Below, one piece after another: positions 24,421 to 35,000 of a stretch of DNA of 48,296 nucleotides. Source of the stretch: a virus; IMG/VR virus record IMGVR_UViG_3300025083_000062, positions 1-48,296 of that record. The stretch is one strand, 5' to 3'. Each line of letters starts with the position of its first letter. Position 1 is the stretch's first letter. The notes below the pieces were generated by a model, which saw only the letters and a list, made by a program, of their open reading frames with translations, made no database searches and was not told the origin of the DNA. A program made the position numbers and the translations under genes.

Positions 24421-25120
24421 TGAATACCACACAGGCACTGTAACTAGAATAAGCCCAGAGGCACCTGTGCCTGTCTTTGATCTTACCTCAACCGTAATCA
24501 AAAGGGGTATGGCATACAACGTCTACAACAACTTAGTTAATCTGGGTGCTAGAGTAGACATCATAACAGAGTACAGAGAACGTAAACACAGATACGTTGA
24601 AGATAAGACTGGTCAGCAACTGATCAGAGTAGATGAAAAGATTAAGACTGAGCACATAGATACAGCAGACGAAGATGTAAGTATGTATGATGCTGTTGTT
24701 ATCTCAGACTACAACAAAGGTTTTATAGAAGATAACGACATAAAAGATTTCAGAGCTAAGTATAACGGCCCTATCTTTGTAGATACTAAGAAGACTAACC
24801 TAGCTCAGTTTGATGGCTGCTTCGTAAAGATAAACCAGTACGAACTGGAAGCAGCAGAAACACTAACAGACGAACTTATCGTCACATACGGCTCAAAGAA
24901 AGTCGAGTATAAGAACAGAACTTACCTACCCCCTAGTGTAGAAACTCATGATGTGTGTGGTGCAGGAGATACATTCCTTGCGGGTCTTGTATTCAACTAT
25001 CTAGATACTTATGATATAGACAAGGCTATAAAGTTTGCAATGGATGCAGCAGCCATAACTGTCCAACACAGAGGAGTCTATGCTCCTACACTAACAGAGG
25101 TAACACAACATGCGACTTGA
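24362..25120 (+). CDS. hldA: Heptose-7-phosphate kinase-like (PfkB family, HldE N-domain type)
   Basis: A 252-residue PfkB-family kinase, shorter than the ~310-residue kinase half of HldE. K-I-L-L-L-G-D-S-C-Y-D-E at residues 10-21 matches the HldE opening strand, R-I-S-P-E-A-P-V-P-V-F follows as in HldE, and D-V-C-G-A-G-D-T (about 198-205) holds the catalytic Asp and anion hole. It would phosphorylate D-glycero-D-manno-heptose 7-phosphate at C1. The only usable start is ATG 24362, inside the preceding gene; the shared 59 bases are read in two frames. Shortening appears to be in the middle and in the substrate lid, so activity should be tested before being assumed. Confidence 0.78.
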   Translation: MGSLPQKQSKILLLGDSCYDEYHTGTVTRISPEAPVPVFDLTSTVIKRGMAYNVYNNLVNLGARVDIITEYRERKHRYVEDKTGQQLIRVDEKIKTEHIDTADEDVSMYDAVVISDYNKGFIEDNDIKDFRAKYNGPIFVDTKKTNLAQFDGCFVKINQYELEAAETLTDELIVTYGSKKVEYKNRTYLPPSVETHDVCGAGDTFLAGLVFNYLDTYDIDKAIKFAMDAAAITVQHRGVYAPTLTEVTQHAT

Positions 25121-25466
25121 AGGCTTCGTTAAGAAGGGCTGGGGTTCTGAACTTATATGGGTAACAAATGACGAGTATTGTAGTAAGTTTCTATCTTTTA
25201 ATACTGGTGCTAAATTCTCTATGCACTTCCACAAAGATAAGAAAGAAAGTTGGTACGTTCTATCTGGCAAGTTTGAGGTTCTTTGGATCGACACAGAAGA
25301 CGCCACCACACACGTTGAGTCCTTGGGTGAGGGCGATGCCTGGACGAACCCGACTCTTGTACCTCATCAAATCATTTGCTTAGAAGAGGGAACAATACTA
25401 GAGGTCTCTACCCCTGATTCTGTAGAAGATAATTACAGAGTAGCAAAAGGTGACAGCCAGTCATGA
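25110..25466 (+). CDS. Cupin, mannose-6-phosphate isomerase-like
   Basis: A 118-residue single-domain cupin. K-G-W-G-S-E-L-I-W (9-17) corresponds to the K-P-W-G-x-E opening of ManC/phosphomannose isomerase-type cupins, and H39, H41, E46 plus a later His (in V-P-H-Q) supply the metal site. It may isomerise or epimerise a sugar phosphate in the cassette; a replacement for the missing GmhA isomerase is an attractive but untested idea. It overlaps the kinase gene by 11 bases and the epimerase gene by 4. Confidence 0.7.
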   Translation: MRLEGFVKKGWGSELIWVTNDEYCSKFLSFNTGAKFSMHFHKDKKESWYVLSGKFEVLWIDTEDATTHVESLGEGDAWTNPTLVPHQIICLEEGTILEVSTPDSVEDNYRVAKGDSQS

Positions 25467-26233
25467 AAATACTCGTCACTGGGAGTAATGGCTTCATTGG
25501 TCAAAACATGGTCAATGCCCTGACACCACACCACGAAGTGGTAAAGAATGAGTGGGGCATGTCCTTTCCTAAGGTAGAAGGATTGGACTGGGTAGTACAC
25601 TTAGGGGCTATTAGCTCCACAACTGAGACAAACATCTCTAAGATATATAGACAGAATGTAGAGTTCAGCATTAAGTTGTATGAAGAATGTATCAAGCATA
25701 ACATTAAGTTTCAGTTTGCTTCCAGTGCTTCAGTCTATGGACTAAAGTCAGACTTCAAGGAGACATCTCCTGTTGATCCTCAGAACCATTATGCTCGTAG
25801 TAAGGCATTGTTTGAAAAGTATGTAGAGTTTAGAAATGCTGATATCACTACTCAGATATTTAGATACTTCAACGTACATGGCCCCCACGAGGAGCACAAA
25901 GGAAACCAAGCAAGTCCCTTCACCAAGTTTATGGGACAAGCTAAAAAGACTGGTAAGATAAAACTGTTTAAAGGTTCTCCTAAATACTTCAGAGACTTTA
26001 TTCACGTAGGTAAAGTTGTGATGGATCAGCAAAGATTCTTTGATGTAGACGAGTCAGGTATATGGAATTTTGGTACAGGCAATCCTCGTAGCTTCTACGA
26101 TGTAGCCCTAGAAGTCTCAGACAAGACTGGTGCAACTATAGAGTTTATTGCTTTCCCAGAGAATTTAAAAGGTAATTACCAAGAGTTTACTAAAGCAGAC
26201 ACAACAAAGCTTAGACAGACTTTAGCATTATAA
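25463..26233 (+). CDS. hldD: ADP-heptose 6-epimerase-like SDR protein
   Basis: A 256-residue extended short-chain dehydrogenase/reductase. G-S-N-G-F-I-G (7-13) binds NAD(P), S-S-A-S-V-Y-G and Y-A-R-S-K supply the Ser/Tyr/Lys catalytic set, and F-R-Y-F-N-V-H-G-P with E-E-H-K-G-N-Q-A-S, R-D-F-I-H-V and Y-Q-E-F-T-K-A-D match the specific pattern of HldD, which converts ADP-D-glycero- to ADP-L-glycero-D-manno-heptose. It is somewhat shorter than E. coli HldD (about 310 residues). Coupled to the cupin by an ATGA overlap; last gene of the cassette, 11 bases before the ejection protein gene. Confidence 0.82.
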   Translation: MKILVTGSNGFIGQNMVNALTPHHEVVKNEWGMSFPKVEGLDWVVHLGAISSTTETNISKIYRQNVEFSIKLYEECIKHNIKFQFASSASVYGLKSDFKETSPVDPQNHYARSKALFEKYVEFRNADITTQIFRYFNVHGPHEEHKGNQASPFTKFMGQAKKTGKIKLFKGSPKYFRDFIHVGKVVMDQQRFFDVDESGIWNFGTGNPRSFYDVALEVSDKTGATIEFIAFPENLKGNYQEFTKADTTKLRQTLAL

Positions 26234-26244
26234 GGTATTAGATA

Positions 26245-29200
26245 ATGTCAATATTTAAAACAGTAGAATCTCCCCCAGCAGGAACAGGCGTTAAACCAGG
26301 AGAAAACCCTGAGATTGATGCAGCAGTTGCCTCTGGTGATTTTGGCATGGGTGGAGCAACAGTTAATGCCGATGGAAACTACGAAGTTAATGGTGTTGAG
26401 CTTACTTACACAGGTAAAGATACACAGGTTGTAGATCTTTCCAATGCTACCTCTGAGGAGATGGCTGCTATTGCTGCTGCTGCTGACTTGAAATATCTTG
26501 CTCAGAACACTGGTGTTAATACTGCTGACATGAATGCAGCATATGCCTCCTTGGGTATTGATCCTAATGATACGTCTGCTCATACTGTACTAGATGATGT
26601 GCTTAAAGAAGCAGGGTATAACCCTGGAGAACAATCTACATTCTATGGCAATAACTCAGCTAACGATGTTGGTGCTCAGATCCTTTATGATCGTTGGCAA
26701 GATCAACCTACTGAACAAGATTTAATTGATGCTGGTATTGATCCTGAGACTGTTGAAGTCACTAACGACTTTACAGCAAACAGAGTTTATCTAACTTCTC
26801 AGTTGGCAAACAGAGGTGTTTCTAGTAACTCGACTGCAGGTATGGCTAATGCAACAGCTAAAGAATTAACAGATCATAACAATTATATGGACAACCTTTT
26901 ATCACAGGGAAATGATTATTGGAGTCCTAGAATATCTGCTGCAGGTTCCTACGATGAAGCCACCTTAAACATGCTTGAGTGGGATCTTATCAAGAAAAAG
27001 AAAACAAAGAAAACAGATACAGGTACTACAACAGGATCTGGGGCTACAGGGACTATAAACACTGGTGGTGTAGGTACTGGTGCTGGTAACATCACAGGTG
27101 GAGTTACAGGAGATGGGACTTACACTGGGCCTAACTTTGTAAGTACTCCTAACATTGGAAACATTACTCCTGTCTATGGTGACGGTCAGACTGGCCTTAC
27201 TGAAGTAGATATCCCTACTTATGAGGCAGGACTAGGACTACAGCAAACACAGTTTGAAAACAGAGCTGCAGAGCAAGCTAAACTATATCAACCTCAGACA
27301 CTGGAAGAGCAACAAGCTGCTGGTACTGCTCCTGCATTTGAGAATGTGTTGTACCGTAACAGGTTTGGTATGTCTATGTACATCCAACATATCAATGGTG
27401 TACCTTCTCAACCTATCCCTCCTGGTTATTTTAAGGTTCAAGGCTTTGGAACTGAAGCACAAACACAAGGTGGTTCTGCATCACAGACTGTACAAGGTAA
27501 CAACCAAGGTGGTGTTATCCAAGGATTTAACACAGGGGCTACAGTAAACCCTGCCCTAAATTATCAACCTGGTGGTGAGGTTGTACAAGCTTCTGACGGT
27601 ACTTACAAGATTAAGTATCCTGATGGAACTTACTCCCAAGCATATGACACTGCTATGAATGCTAAAGCTGCTAATGATACAGGTCTTTCTGGGTTAGGTC
27701 TACCTAGTTATAATGACTATCTACAGCAGCAAGGCATAGATATGAACCTCCCAGGGTATGATGAGACTGCATACCAAGGTGCATATCAGTCTTATATTAC
27801 TGATCCTGCAACACTACAAAATATCAAAGCTCAACAGGAAGCTGCAGAGAAAGCTGACCAACCTCCACAAACTGGTGGTATTAATACTGACATGCCAACA
27901 GGTCAGATGGATGTAACTGCTGAAGATCTAACACAAGCACAGAGAGACCTAGTTGCACAATCAACTGTAGCTCCTGGTGGTGCTGTAGCTGCTGCTCCTG
28001 TGTCTTACCTTGATCCTAATACTTATGGAACTGTAATGGATTCCAGTACAGGTCAGGCTCTTGGCACAGCACCTATGGTGCAAGAAGATCAGGTAGCACA
28101 GATTGGATCTGTTACAACTGCTGATGTCCCTACTGGTCAGGGTGCTGCAACCTACGATGCTAACCAAGCATACACTGATGTACAGCAAGCTACAACAGGA
28201 ATGACTGCAGCTACATCTACTGGACCTACACAAACTATAGATGCTCAAACTGCAACAGGTACTTCTGTCTCTGGACTTGATGCTGCCACAGGTACTGCTC
28301 AGACTGTAGCCGAAGCACAAGGTGATGCTGGCTTACCTACTCGTACACTACAGACAGGACCACAGGGTGAACTTATTCAAGGTACTGGTGTAGACCAAGC
28401 AAGAGTAGGTCAAGCATTCGGTACAGGTGAAGTACAGGCTGCATCAGTACAAGGTGAACTAGCTAACTTGATGGCTCAGTTTGAGGGTGGTGATACACCT
28501 GCCTGGGCTGCAGGTTCTATGAGGGCTGCTTCACAGATGCTTGCTGCTAGAGGTCTAGGTGCTTCAAGCATGGCAGGACAAGCTGTCATTCAGGCTGCTA
28601 TGGAAGCTGCTTTACCTATCGCACAGATTGATGCCAGCAACAAACAACAGGTTGCTCTATTCAAAGCAGAACAAAGATCTAAGTTCTTAGGCATGGAGTT
28701 TGACCAAGCATTCCAAGCTAAGGTTATGAATGCTGCTAAAGTCTCTGAGATTGCTAACATGAACTTCACTGCTGAACAGCAGATTGCTTTGGAGAACTCT
28801 AAGGCTGCAAACACAATGGAGTTGCAGAATCTAAGTAATGAGCAAGCATTGGTGATGGCAGAAGCTGCTGCCCTATCTCAGTTAGATACTCAGAACCTGA
28901 ACAACAGACAGCAAGCTCAAGTTCAGAATGCTCAGAACTTCTTGCAAGTAGACATGGCTAACCTAGCTAATGAACAACAGACAGCCCTGTTTAAACAACA
29001 ATCTTTGATTAACAGTATCTTGACTGATCAAGCTGCCTCTAATGCTGCTGCTCAGTTCAATGCTACGTCAGAGAACCAGACTAACCAGTTCTTCTCTAAC
29101 CTTGCAGCTTCAGTCAATCAGTTTAATGCAGCACAGATGAATGCTATGAAGCAGTTCAATGCTGATGAAGTTAACTCTTTACTGGAGTTCAATGCAGGGC

Positions 29201-29580
29201 TACAAAACCAGAGAGAGATGTTTAACGCACAGAACTATCTTGTAGTTGCACAAGCTAATGCTCAGTGGAGGCAGAACCTAGCAACTATCAATACTGCTGC
29301 AGCTAACGAATCTAATATGGACTACGCACAAACAGTGAATGGTCTTACAGTTAAAACATTGGATGAGATTTGGCAGAGGGAACGTGACCTGATGGACTAC
29401 TCATTTACGTCCAGTGAGAATGCTGCTGATCGTGCTCTGAGTATTCTTTTAGGTGATAAGCAGTTGGCTGCAGTCCAGCAACAACTTGACTCACAGGAAG
29501 ATCAGGCATTAGGTAGTCTTCTAACTAAAGTATTCTTCTCCTCTGATTTCAAATCTATCTTTAGCCCTGAAGAAGAATAG
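26245..29580 (+). CDS. Large internal virion (ejection) protein
   Basis: An 1111-residue protein. The first third is acidic, Asp/Asn/Gly-rich; residues about 250-295 are a Gly/Thr linker; the middle is Gln/Thr/Gly-rich with few hydrophobics; residues about 745-1000 are a long Ala/Gln/Asn helical region with repeated F-N-A (for example Q-F-N-A at several points between about 935 and 995). Such long Ala/Gln-rich helical proteins in this place of podovirus genomes are the internal core or ejection proteins that form a channel across the envelope. No cysteine is evident. The assignment is from position and composition. Confidence 0.65.
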   Translation: MSIFKTVESPPAGTGVKPGENPEIDAAVASGDFGMGGATVNADGNYEVNGVELTYTGKDTQVVDLSNATSEEMAAIAAAADLKYLAQNTGVNTADMNAAYASLGIDPNDTSAHTVLDDVLKEAGYNPGEQSTFYGNNSANDVGAQILYDRWQDQPTEQDLIDAGIDPETVEVTNDFTANRVYLTSQLANRGVSSNSTAGMANATAKELTDHNNYMDNLLSQGNDYWSPRISAAGSYDEATLNMLEWDLIKKKKTKKTDTGTTTGSGATGTINTGGVGTGAGNITGGVTGDGTYTGPNFVSTPNIGNITPVYGDGQTGLTEVDIPTYEAGLGLQQTQFENRAAEQAKLYQPQTLEEQQAAGTAPAFENVLYRNRFGMSMYIQHINGVPSQPIPPGYFKVQGFGTEAQTQGGSASQTVQGNNQGGVIQGFNTGATVNPALNYQPGGEVVQASDGTYKIKYPDGTYSQAYDTAMNAKAANDTGLSGLGLPSYNDYLQQQGIDMNLPGYDETAYQGAYQSYITDPATLQNIKAQQEAAEKADQPPQTGGINTDMPTGQMDVTAEDLTQAQRDLVAQSTVAPGGAVAAAPVSYLDPNTYGTVMDSSTGQALGTAPMVQEDQVAQIGSVTTADVPTGQGAATYDANQAYTDVQQATTGMTAATSTGPTQTIDAQTATGTSVSGLDAATGTAQTVAEAQGDAGLPTRTLQTGPQGELIQGTGVDQARVGQAFGTGEVQAASVQGELANLMAQFEGGDTPAWAAGSMRAASQMLAARGLGASSMAGQAVIQAAMEAALPIAQIDASNKQQVALFKAEQRSKFLGMEFDQAFQAKVMNAAKVSEIANMNFTAEQQIALENSKAANTMELQNLSNEQALVMAEAAALSQLDTQNLNNRQQAQVQNAQNFLQVDMANLANEQQTALFKQQSLINSILTDQAASNAAAQFNATSENQTNQFFSNLAASVNQFNAAQMNAMKQFNADEVNSLLEFNAGLQNQREMFNAQNYLVVAQANAQWRQNLATINTAAANESNMDYAQTVNGLTVKTLDEIWQRERDLMDYSFTSSENAADRALSILLGDKQLAAVQQQLDSQEDQALGSLLTKVFFSSDFKSIFSPEEE

Positions 29581-29588
29581 GATCTAAA

Positions 29589-30422
29589 ATGTATAACTTA
29601 AAACAACCAGTTCAGAGTGAGCCTAGAGCCTCTGAAAGAATGGCAAATAAAAGAAGTAAACATTCTGTAGGCTCTGGCAAGCAACAAGCTAGAAGAGCCT
29701 TAGGTCAGATTGATACAGACCTTATCCCAGGTATGAAGCAACCTGAGGTAAGCGGTGGTGAGGCTGTAGGTTCTTACAGAACTGCCCTGAACAGTTATAG
29801 AGAAAGTATGTCAGATGCTAAAACAAGCTCAGACCTTAAAAATATGGTTACAGAACCTGTTAGTGATGAAGGGCCAGCCACACTTTCCGCTTTAACTAAA
29901 AAGTTATATGGTAAAAAGGGAACAGAAACTGGAGATGTAGTTTCTCATTCTTATTATAATGATCCTATTTCTGAAGAGGGTTTTACTCGTAATGCAGGTG
30001 GTGCTCCTAAAGAATCTCAAGAAGAAGCAATCAAAACAATTATTCGTGTGGGTAGAAGTCTTGAAGCAACAGACGATGAAATTGCTTACGCCCTTGCTAC
30101 TGCTAGGTATGAGTCTGGTTTTAATAAATTTGCAGCAGCAAAGTCAAGTAGTGCGTATGGATTGGGTCAGTTTATAAATAAGACTGGAGAAGCCTATGGA
30201 TTATCTCAAGAGAATAGAGATGATATCGAAATGCAAGCACAAGCTTTAGTTGAACATGTTCTAGATAACTTCGCTATGGCAGAGAAAAAAGGACTAGGGA
30301 CTGAGTATGTTTATGCCCTTCATCATGATGGTCCTGCTTTAGATAGAGATGGTCTACAGAAATCTAGGAAAAATGTTATGCCTTTCCTAGCAGAATATAA
30401 GAAAGTAGTGGAGAACTTCTAA
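29589..30422 (+). CDS. Virion transglycosylase (SLT-type lysozyme)
   Basis: A 277-residue protein. Residues 168-200 contain the lytic transglycosylase pattern: catalytic E175 in R-Y-E-S-G-F-N, then S-S-A-Y-G-L-G-Q-F (187-195). These enzymes cut peptidoglycan glycan strands by forming 1,6-anhydro-muramic ends, letting the ejection machinery pass the wall. The N-terminal 140 residues are a basic, flexible region without recognised domains. Sitting between ejection-type genes, it is probably a virion-borne lysozyme rather than the lysis enzyme; no separate holin/endolysin pair was recognised in the window. The stop shares a base with the next ATG. Confidence 0.82.
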   Translation: MYNLKQPVQSEPRASERMANKRSKHSVGSGKQQARRALGQIDTDLIPGMKQPEVSGGEAVGSYRTALNSYRESMSDAKTSSDLKNMVTEPVSDEGPATLSALTKKLYGKKGTETGDVVSHSYYNDPISEEGFTRNAGGAPKESQEEAIKTIIRVGRSLEATDDEIAYALATARYESGFNKFAAAKSSSAYGLGQFINKTGEAYGLSQENRDDIEMQAQALVEHVLDNFAMAEKKGLGTEYVYALHHDGPALDRDGLQKSRKNVMPFLAEYKKVVENF

Positions 30423-31066
30423 TGTTAGCACCACAAAAACAACCAATGAATGCACAGGCTGCTCAGGTATTTAAGCAACCAGTCAAGGGTGACACAAGGC
30501 CAAAGCCTAAGGCTAAACCTCAGTTAAAGAAACCTGCAGGTAGACCAAGCCCTAAGCTATTCAGTGGCCCTATCCCTGGTCAGTCACTTACTGCTGAACC
30601 TAAGAGCAGACCATATGAGAGACCACCAGAGATCACTGACCCAGAGGATGCACTACGCCTACACCTCACACGTCTTAACAGTGTAGAAAAACTAGACACA
30701 GCTATGATGCTGCTAGATAAAGGTGTAGATGTTCGTAGTCTTACTGAGGGTCTACTGCGTAGTGCAGTATCTGAAGGTATCCACAGCATTGACGTAAGTC
30801 TAATCATTGCTCCTACTATTCACGAGTTCATTGCTGATGTAGCTGATGAAGTAGGTATTGAATACAAGTCTGGATTTGAGAAAGACGAACAAGAAGAAGA
30901 CGATAAAGAAATGTCTATGGTCAGAAGTGCCTTGGCTAAGTCTGAGGGTAGATCTCCTGAGAGACCTGCAATGAGAGAGGCTCCAAGAGAAGAGCCTAAA
31001 CAACAAATGGAAATGGATCTTGGTGAGCCTGAGGCTGCACCCAGAGGTCTGATGGCGAGGGTATAA
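30422..31066 (+). CDS. Virion-associated protein of unknown role
   Basis: A 214-residue protein. The N-terminus (to about residue 70) is basic and Pro/Lys-rich; a compact helical core (about 74-150: D-P-E-D-A-L-R-L-H-L-T-R-L, then D-V-S-L-I-I-A-P-T-I-H-E-F) resembles a conserved domain of marine phage structural proteins; the C-terminus is acidic and disordered, ending M-A-R-V. Start shares one base with the upstream stop (TAATG). Likely part of the internal virion/ejection set by position. No enzyme motif seen. Confidence 0.65.
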   Translation: MLAPQKQPMNAQAAQVFKQPVKGDTRPKPKAKPQLKKPAGRPSPKLFSGPIPGQSLTAEPKSRPYERPPEITDPEDALRLHLTRLNSVEKLDTAMMLLDKGVDVRSLTEGLLRSAVSEGIHSIDVSLIIAPTIHEFIADVADEVGIEYKSGFEKDEQEEDDKEMSMVRSALAKSEGRSPERPAMREAPREEPKQQMEMDLGEPEAAPRGLMARV

Positions 31067-31068
31067 CT

Positions 31069-32025
31069 ATGGGTTTTTTAGCAGGTGTTGTAGCAGAGAT
31101 TAATCGCCAAGAGGATGCTCAGACTAGGGCTGATGAGTTCATGATGGAACTCTTGGAAAGACGTAAGAATCAAATCATTCCTGAACTACAAGAGATAATA
31201 GCGAAGAGGACTGAGAAAGCTAATCAAGCAGTTGCACGAGTTGACTTAGCCCATTCTTTAGGTTTGTCTAAAGAGGCTGCATCAATCTTAGAAAGAAGTG
31301 GTCAACTTGGTCCTGAACTAGAACATCTATCCAAGTTAGGTCCAAGAGAATTAAATAAAGACTGGCTTAAAACTTTGAGTGAACATATTGTTGAATCTGT
31401 TGAACCAGATAAGGTCGCTTCTGCAGTTAAATATGTTCTTCAAGGGGATTTGTCTGGCGGAGAATCCATGAATAGAACTCTGGTAAATGCATTATGGAAT
31501 GCAGAATCTGCTGAAGAGTTTAACATTGGAATTACTGATGCTATGTCTAATATGACAGAAGGATCAGGCCCAAGTATTATGCCTGTAGAATACAGCAGCA
31601 GGGGAGCAGGAATTATAACACCCAGTGAAAGAAGTTCTATTCAAACTACTATTGCAAAGAGTATGGCGAATACCCTTGGTGTTCAACTTAACTTTGATAA
31701 CAGTGGTCAGTATGTAGGTTTCCAAGGGGATGATGCAGGTGCTGCACAGGAAATTTTAAATAACGCATTTGATGTTTTCTTAGAAGTAAATAATGATCCT
31801 AATTTCTTAGGAGATCCTCAATCTGTTATTAATCCTCTTGTAGATAGAATGAGAATACTTCAAGCTAATAATGTTCCATTAAATGAAATAGCACAAAATA
31901 AATACTTTGAGGTTACTGAAACAAACCAAGAACCAGGGGCTAATGGTGGCAGTGAAAATCTTTTAGATAATCTTACTGGGCCTAAAGATCCATTGGATGA
32001 AATCTTGAATGGTGGTAGGGGATAG
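31069..32025 (+). CDS. Hypothetical internal virion protein
   Basis: A 318-residue protein, mostly helical with a charged N-terminal coiled region (about residues 10-65) and a disordered, Gly/Asn-rich C-terminus. No recognised domain or catalytic motif. It starts 2 bases after the previous gene and lies between two probable ejection genes, so it is most likely a virion or assembly protein. Confidence 0.6.
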   Translation: MGFLAGVVAEINRQEDAQTRADEFMMELLERRKNQIIPELQEIIAKRTEKANQAVARVDLAHSLGLSKEAASILERSGQLGPELEHLSKLGPRELNKDWLKTLSEHIVESVEPDKVASAVKYVLQGDLSGGESMNRTLVNALWNAESAEEFNIGITDAMSNMTEGSGPSIMPVEYSSRGAGIITPSERSSIQTTIAKSMANTLGVQLNFDNSGQYVGFQGDDAGAAQEILNNAFDVFLEVNNDPNFLGDPQSVINPLVDRMRILQANNVPLNEIAQNKYFEVTETNQEPGANGGSENLLDNLTGPKDPLDEILNGGRG

Positions 32026-32036
32026 GAGATCTGACT

Positions 32037-35000
32037 GTGGCTGAAGAAATGTATACTCAAAGAGCCTATGATAGTTCTTTTATGGATCTAAAAGATGACA
32101 AAGAATTTCAGGTTGACCTAGTACGTTTCTTTTCTGGTGGTAGATATAATCTGTCCAGAGAAGAAATGGAAGAAGTAGGTATGGATGGGCTTACAGAAAA
32201 GTTCGTTGAGCACATGAGAGTTCAAGCATGGAATGAGGTAACTCAAGCCAAAGACTTAAACTACCTTTTGAATAAAGACCTACACAGAAAAGGTAAAGAA
32301 TCTTTTGCTAGACTACAACATGCCTGGGATGTATCTCAGGAAGCAGGGGATGACTTTGGAGATGCTGCTTTAGATTATGCTGAAGGTATCTTTACTGCTC
32401 CTTCTACCTACCTAGGTCTAGGTTCTTTTGGTCTTGGAAAGCTTGCATCAAAAGCAGCAGGTAAGGCTGCACAAGTAGCTATAAGAAACTATACTAAGAG
32501 ACTACTGTCAAAAAATGTTGTTGGAAGAAGTGCAGCTTTGGGTGCAGCCAGTGGTGCTGTAACTGAAGGTGCTGTAGGGGCAGGACAGTCTTACCAACTA
32601 GGGGAACAAAGAGAATTAGCTTCCGAGTTTACTGAAGATGTCCCTGAGTTTGAATACACTGGTCAAGACTTAGCTAAAGATACTGCAATATCTGCAGCCT
32701 TTGGAGGTATTCTAGGTTCAGCAGGTGGATTTCTTTCTGGTAAAACTGCTAAAAGTAAAGATGCAATGACTGCTGTGCAGGAAGCAAAGAGAGCCAGTGC
32801 AAATGTAGAGGCTAAGAAAGCTGCTAATGCTAGGTTTAAATCTTCTAATCCTGCTAGACAACAAGATGCTGCACAAAGAGTTTCAGATGTTGAGTCAGTT
32901 CTAGCTGCAAAGTTAGGAGATAAGACTGCTAAAGTAAGAGACCCTCTTGATCCTGAGAAGGTGTTAGCAGGTAACGAGATTCTTAATAAACTGTCTAACC
33001 CTGATTTTGATGGAGTGTTTAAGTCTGGTCTATCTATGGATACCATGAGGTCTTTGACTGCAGCAACTATTGATATTGTAGAAGAACTTCAAATTAACGA
33101 AGGGGAAAGGATCACTAGTGCAATAGCAAATAAAATTCGTAGTGGTGATGTAGCTATTGTAGATAAAGTGAATGAGATCAGACAAAAGTATAACTTATCC
33201 CAAGAACAATTCTCTTTACTATACTTAGCTGAAGTTTCTAACGCAGGTAAAATTCTAGCAGAGCAAAGTATTATATCTAAGGCTGCAAGAGCAGCAGGTA
33301 GACTTACTGGATCTGACCTAGGAAGAACTGAATTTGATGGTTTGAGTGTAGACTTAACAACACTTGCACAAAGTGGTATCTCTACATTTAATGATCAGGT
33401 AGTCACTGAACTTACTGCTGAAGTAGTGAAAAACTCTGCTCAAAGATCTAAAACATTTAAGTATATTGTTGATCCTATGAGAGAGATTGATGCTGCTCGT
33501 ATAGCATTTATGACTTCTCAACCTGCAACAACAATAAGAAACGCAGCATCTACTGTTCTTCTAGCGGGTGTTGATGTTTCAGATGAGTTCTTTAGAGGAT
33601 TAGTCAGGTATGGTAAGGCTGCAAAAGAGGGAGACCTTATACCTGAGCCTGGTAAGACAGTTAAAAGAATGACTGCTACACTCAGAGGTATGACCTGGAA
33701 TAATGCACAGGCAAGTCTACTGAAAGATATGTTTGCAGAGGAGATGCCTCAAACATATGCAGCAGTTTTCAACGATGCTATGAGACTAGAGCTAGGCACA
33801 GCTTCTAATTCTATGTTAGCAAAGACTGGTCGTGCAGTTAATGTATTCAACACTGCTCTTGATACCACATTTAAGCAAGCAGCTTTCTTTGCAAGTCTAG
33901 ACAGACAGCTAACTGATCAAGGAATTACTGTAGGTCAGTTTATTGCAAGTGGTAAAAAGTTAGAAGATCTTGGACAGGACACAATACGTAAAGCATACGA
34001 TGATGCAAACAGATTTACTATGCAGAGGACTTATGTAGGAGATGAATCTGCTTTTGGAAAGACTGCCAGGTTTGCTGTAAACGTAAATAGAAAAGTACCT
34101 TTCTTAGTATCAGGTGCCTTGGGTATTCCTTTCCCTCGTTATGTTGCAAACCATCTTGAGATGTTGTCAGACTACACACCTGTGTGGGGTCACTATCTTG
34201 CAAAGACACCTGCAGCATCTGACCCAATTAAAACTGCAGAGGATAGAGTTGTTCGTCAGATGACAGGTGCAAGTCTTCTTATGTTAGGTTATGCTGCTGC
34301 AGCAGAGAAGGAAGGTGATGTAGACTACAAGTCTATTGAGACTGCTATAAAAGGACAAGCAGACGTATCGTCCTCACTTGGATTTATTATTGGTCACATG
34401 TATGCAGGAGACCTTGCTTACAGATGGAAGAATGGATTACCAATGCCAAGTGCTGGGGAGTTAGAAACTGTTTTAGGTGGTGTTGGAGACTTTAGTGCAG
34501 ACTTTACTTTCATACAAGAGTTAATCAATAGTTCTAAAGAGGGTCAGGTTACAGAAGGATTTCAGAAAGCTATAGGTAATTTGGCGGCAACCCTAACCTA
34601 CCCTGCTACAATATCAAGAGACTTTGTAGGACAATACGACTATGATGCAGCAGGTAATCCTTACATCAGAGATGTCATGGGTCAAAATCCTTTTGATAAT
34701 CCAGGTGATGTAAGTCTTACAGGTGAGGTAACAAACTTCCACACTGGTGTAGCACAAGCGACAAGAATGTTACCTGACATTAAATCAATCCAGTACACAC
34801 AGTCTTTCAATGGAGAGACTGATATACCTATGTATTCTATTCTTAATCCTATGAAAGTTGGAGCTATGAACCCACTTCTCAAACAGATAACAGGTGTATC
34901 AAGTGAACCTCCTATGACTGATATTGAGAGAGAATTTAATAGAATGGGATTGAAAGAATACCAAGTCTATAAACCCTATGCAGTTAGGAACCCATCCGTT

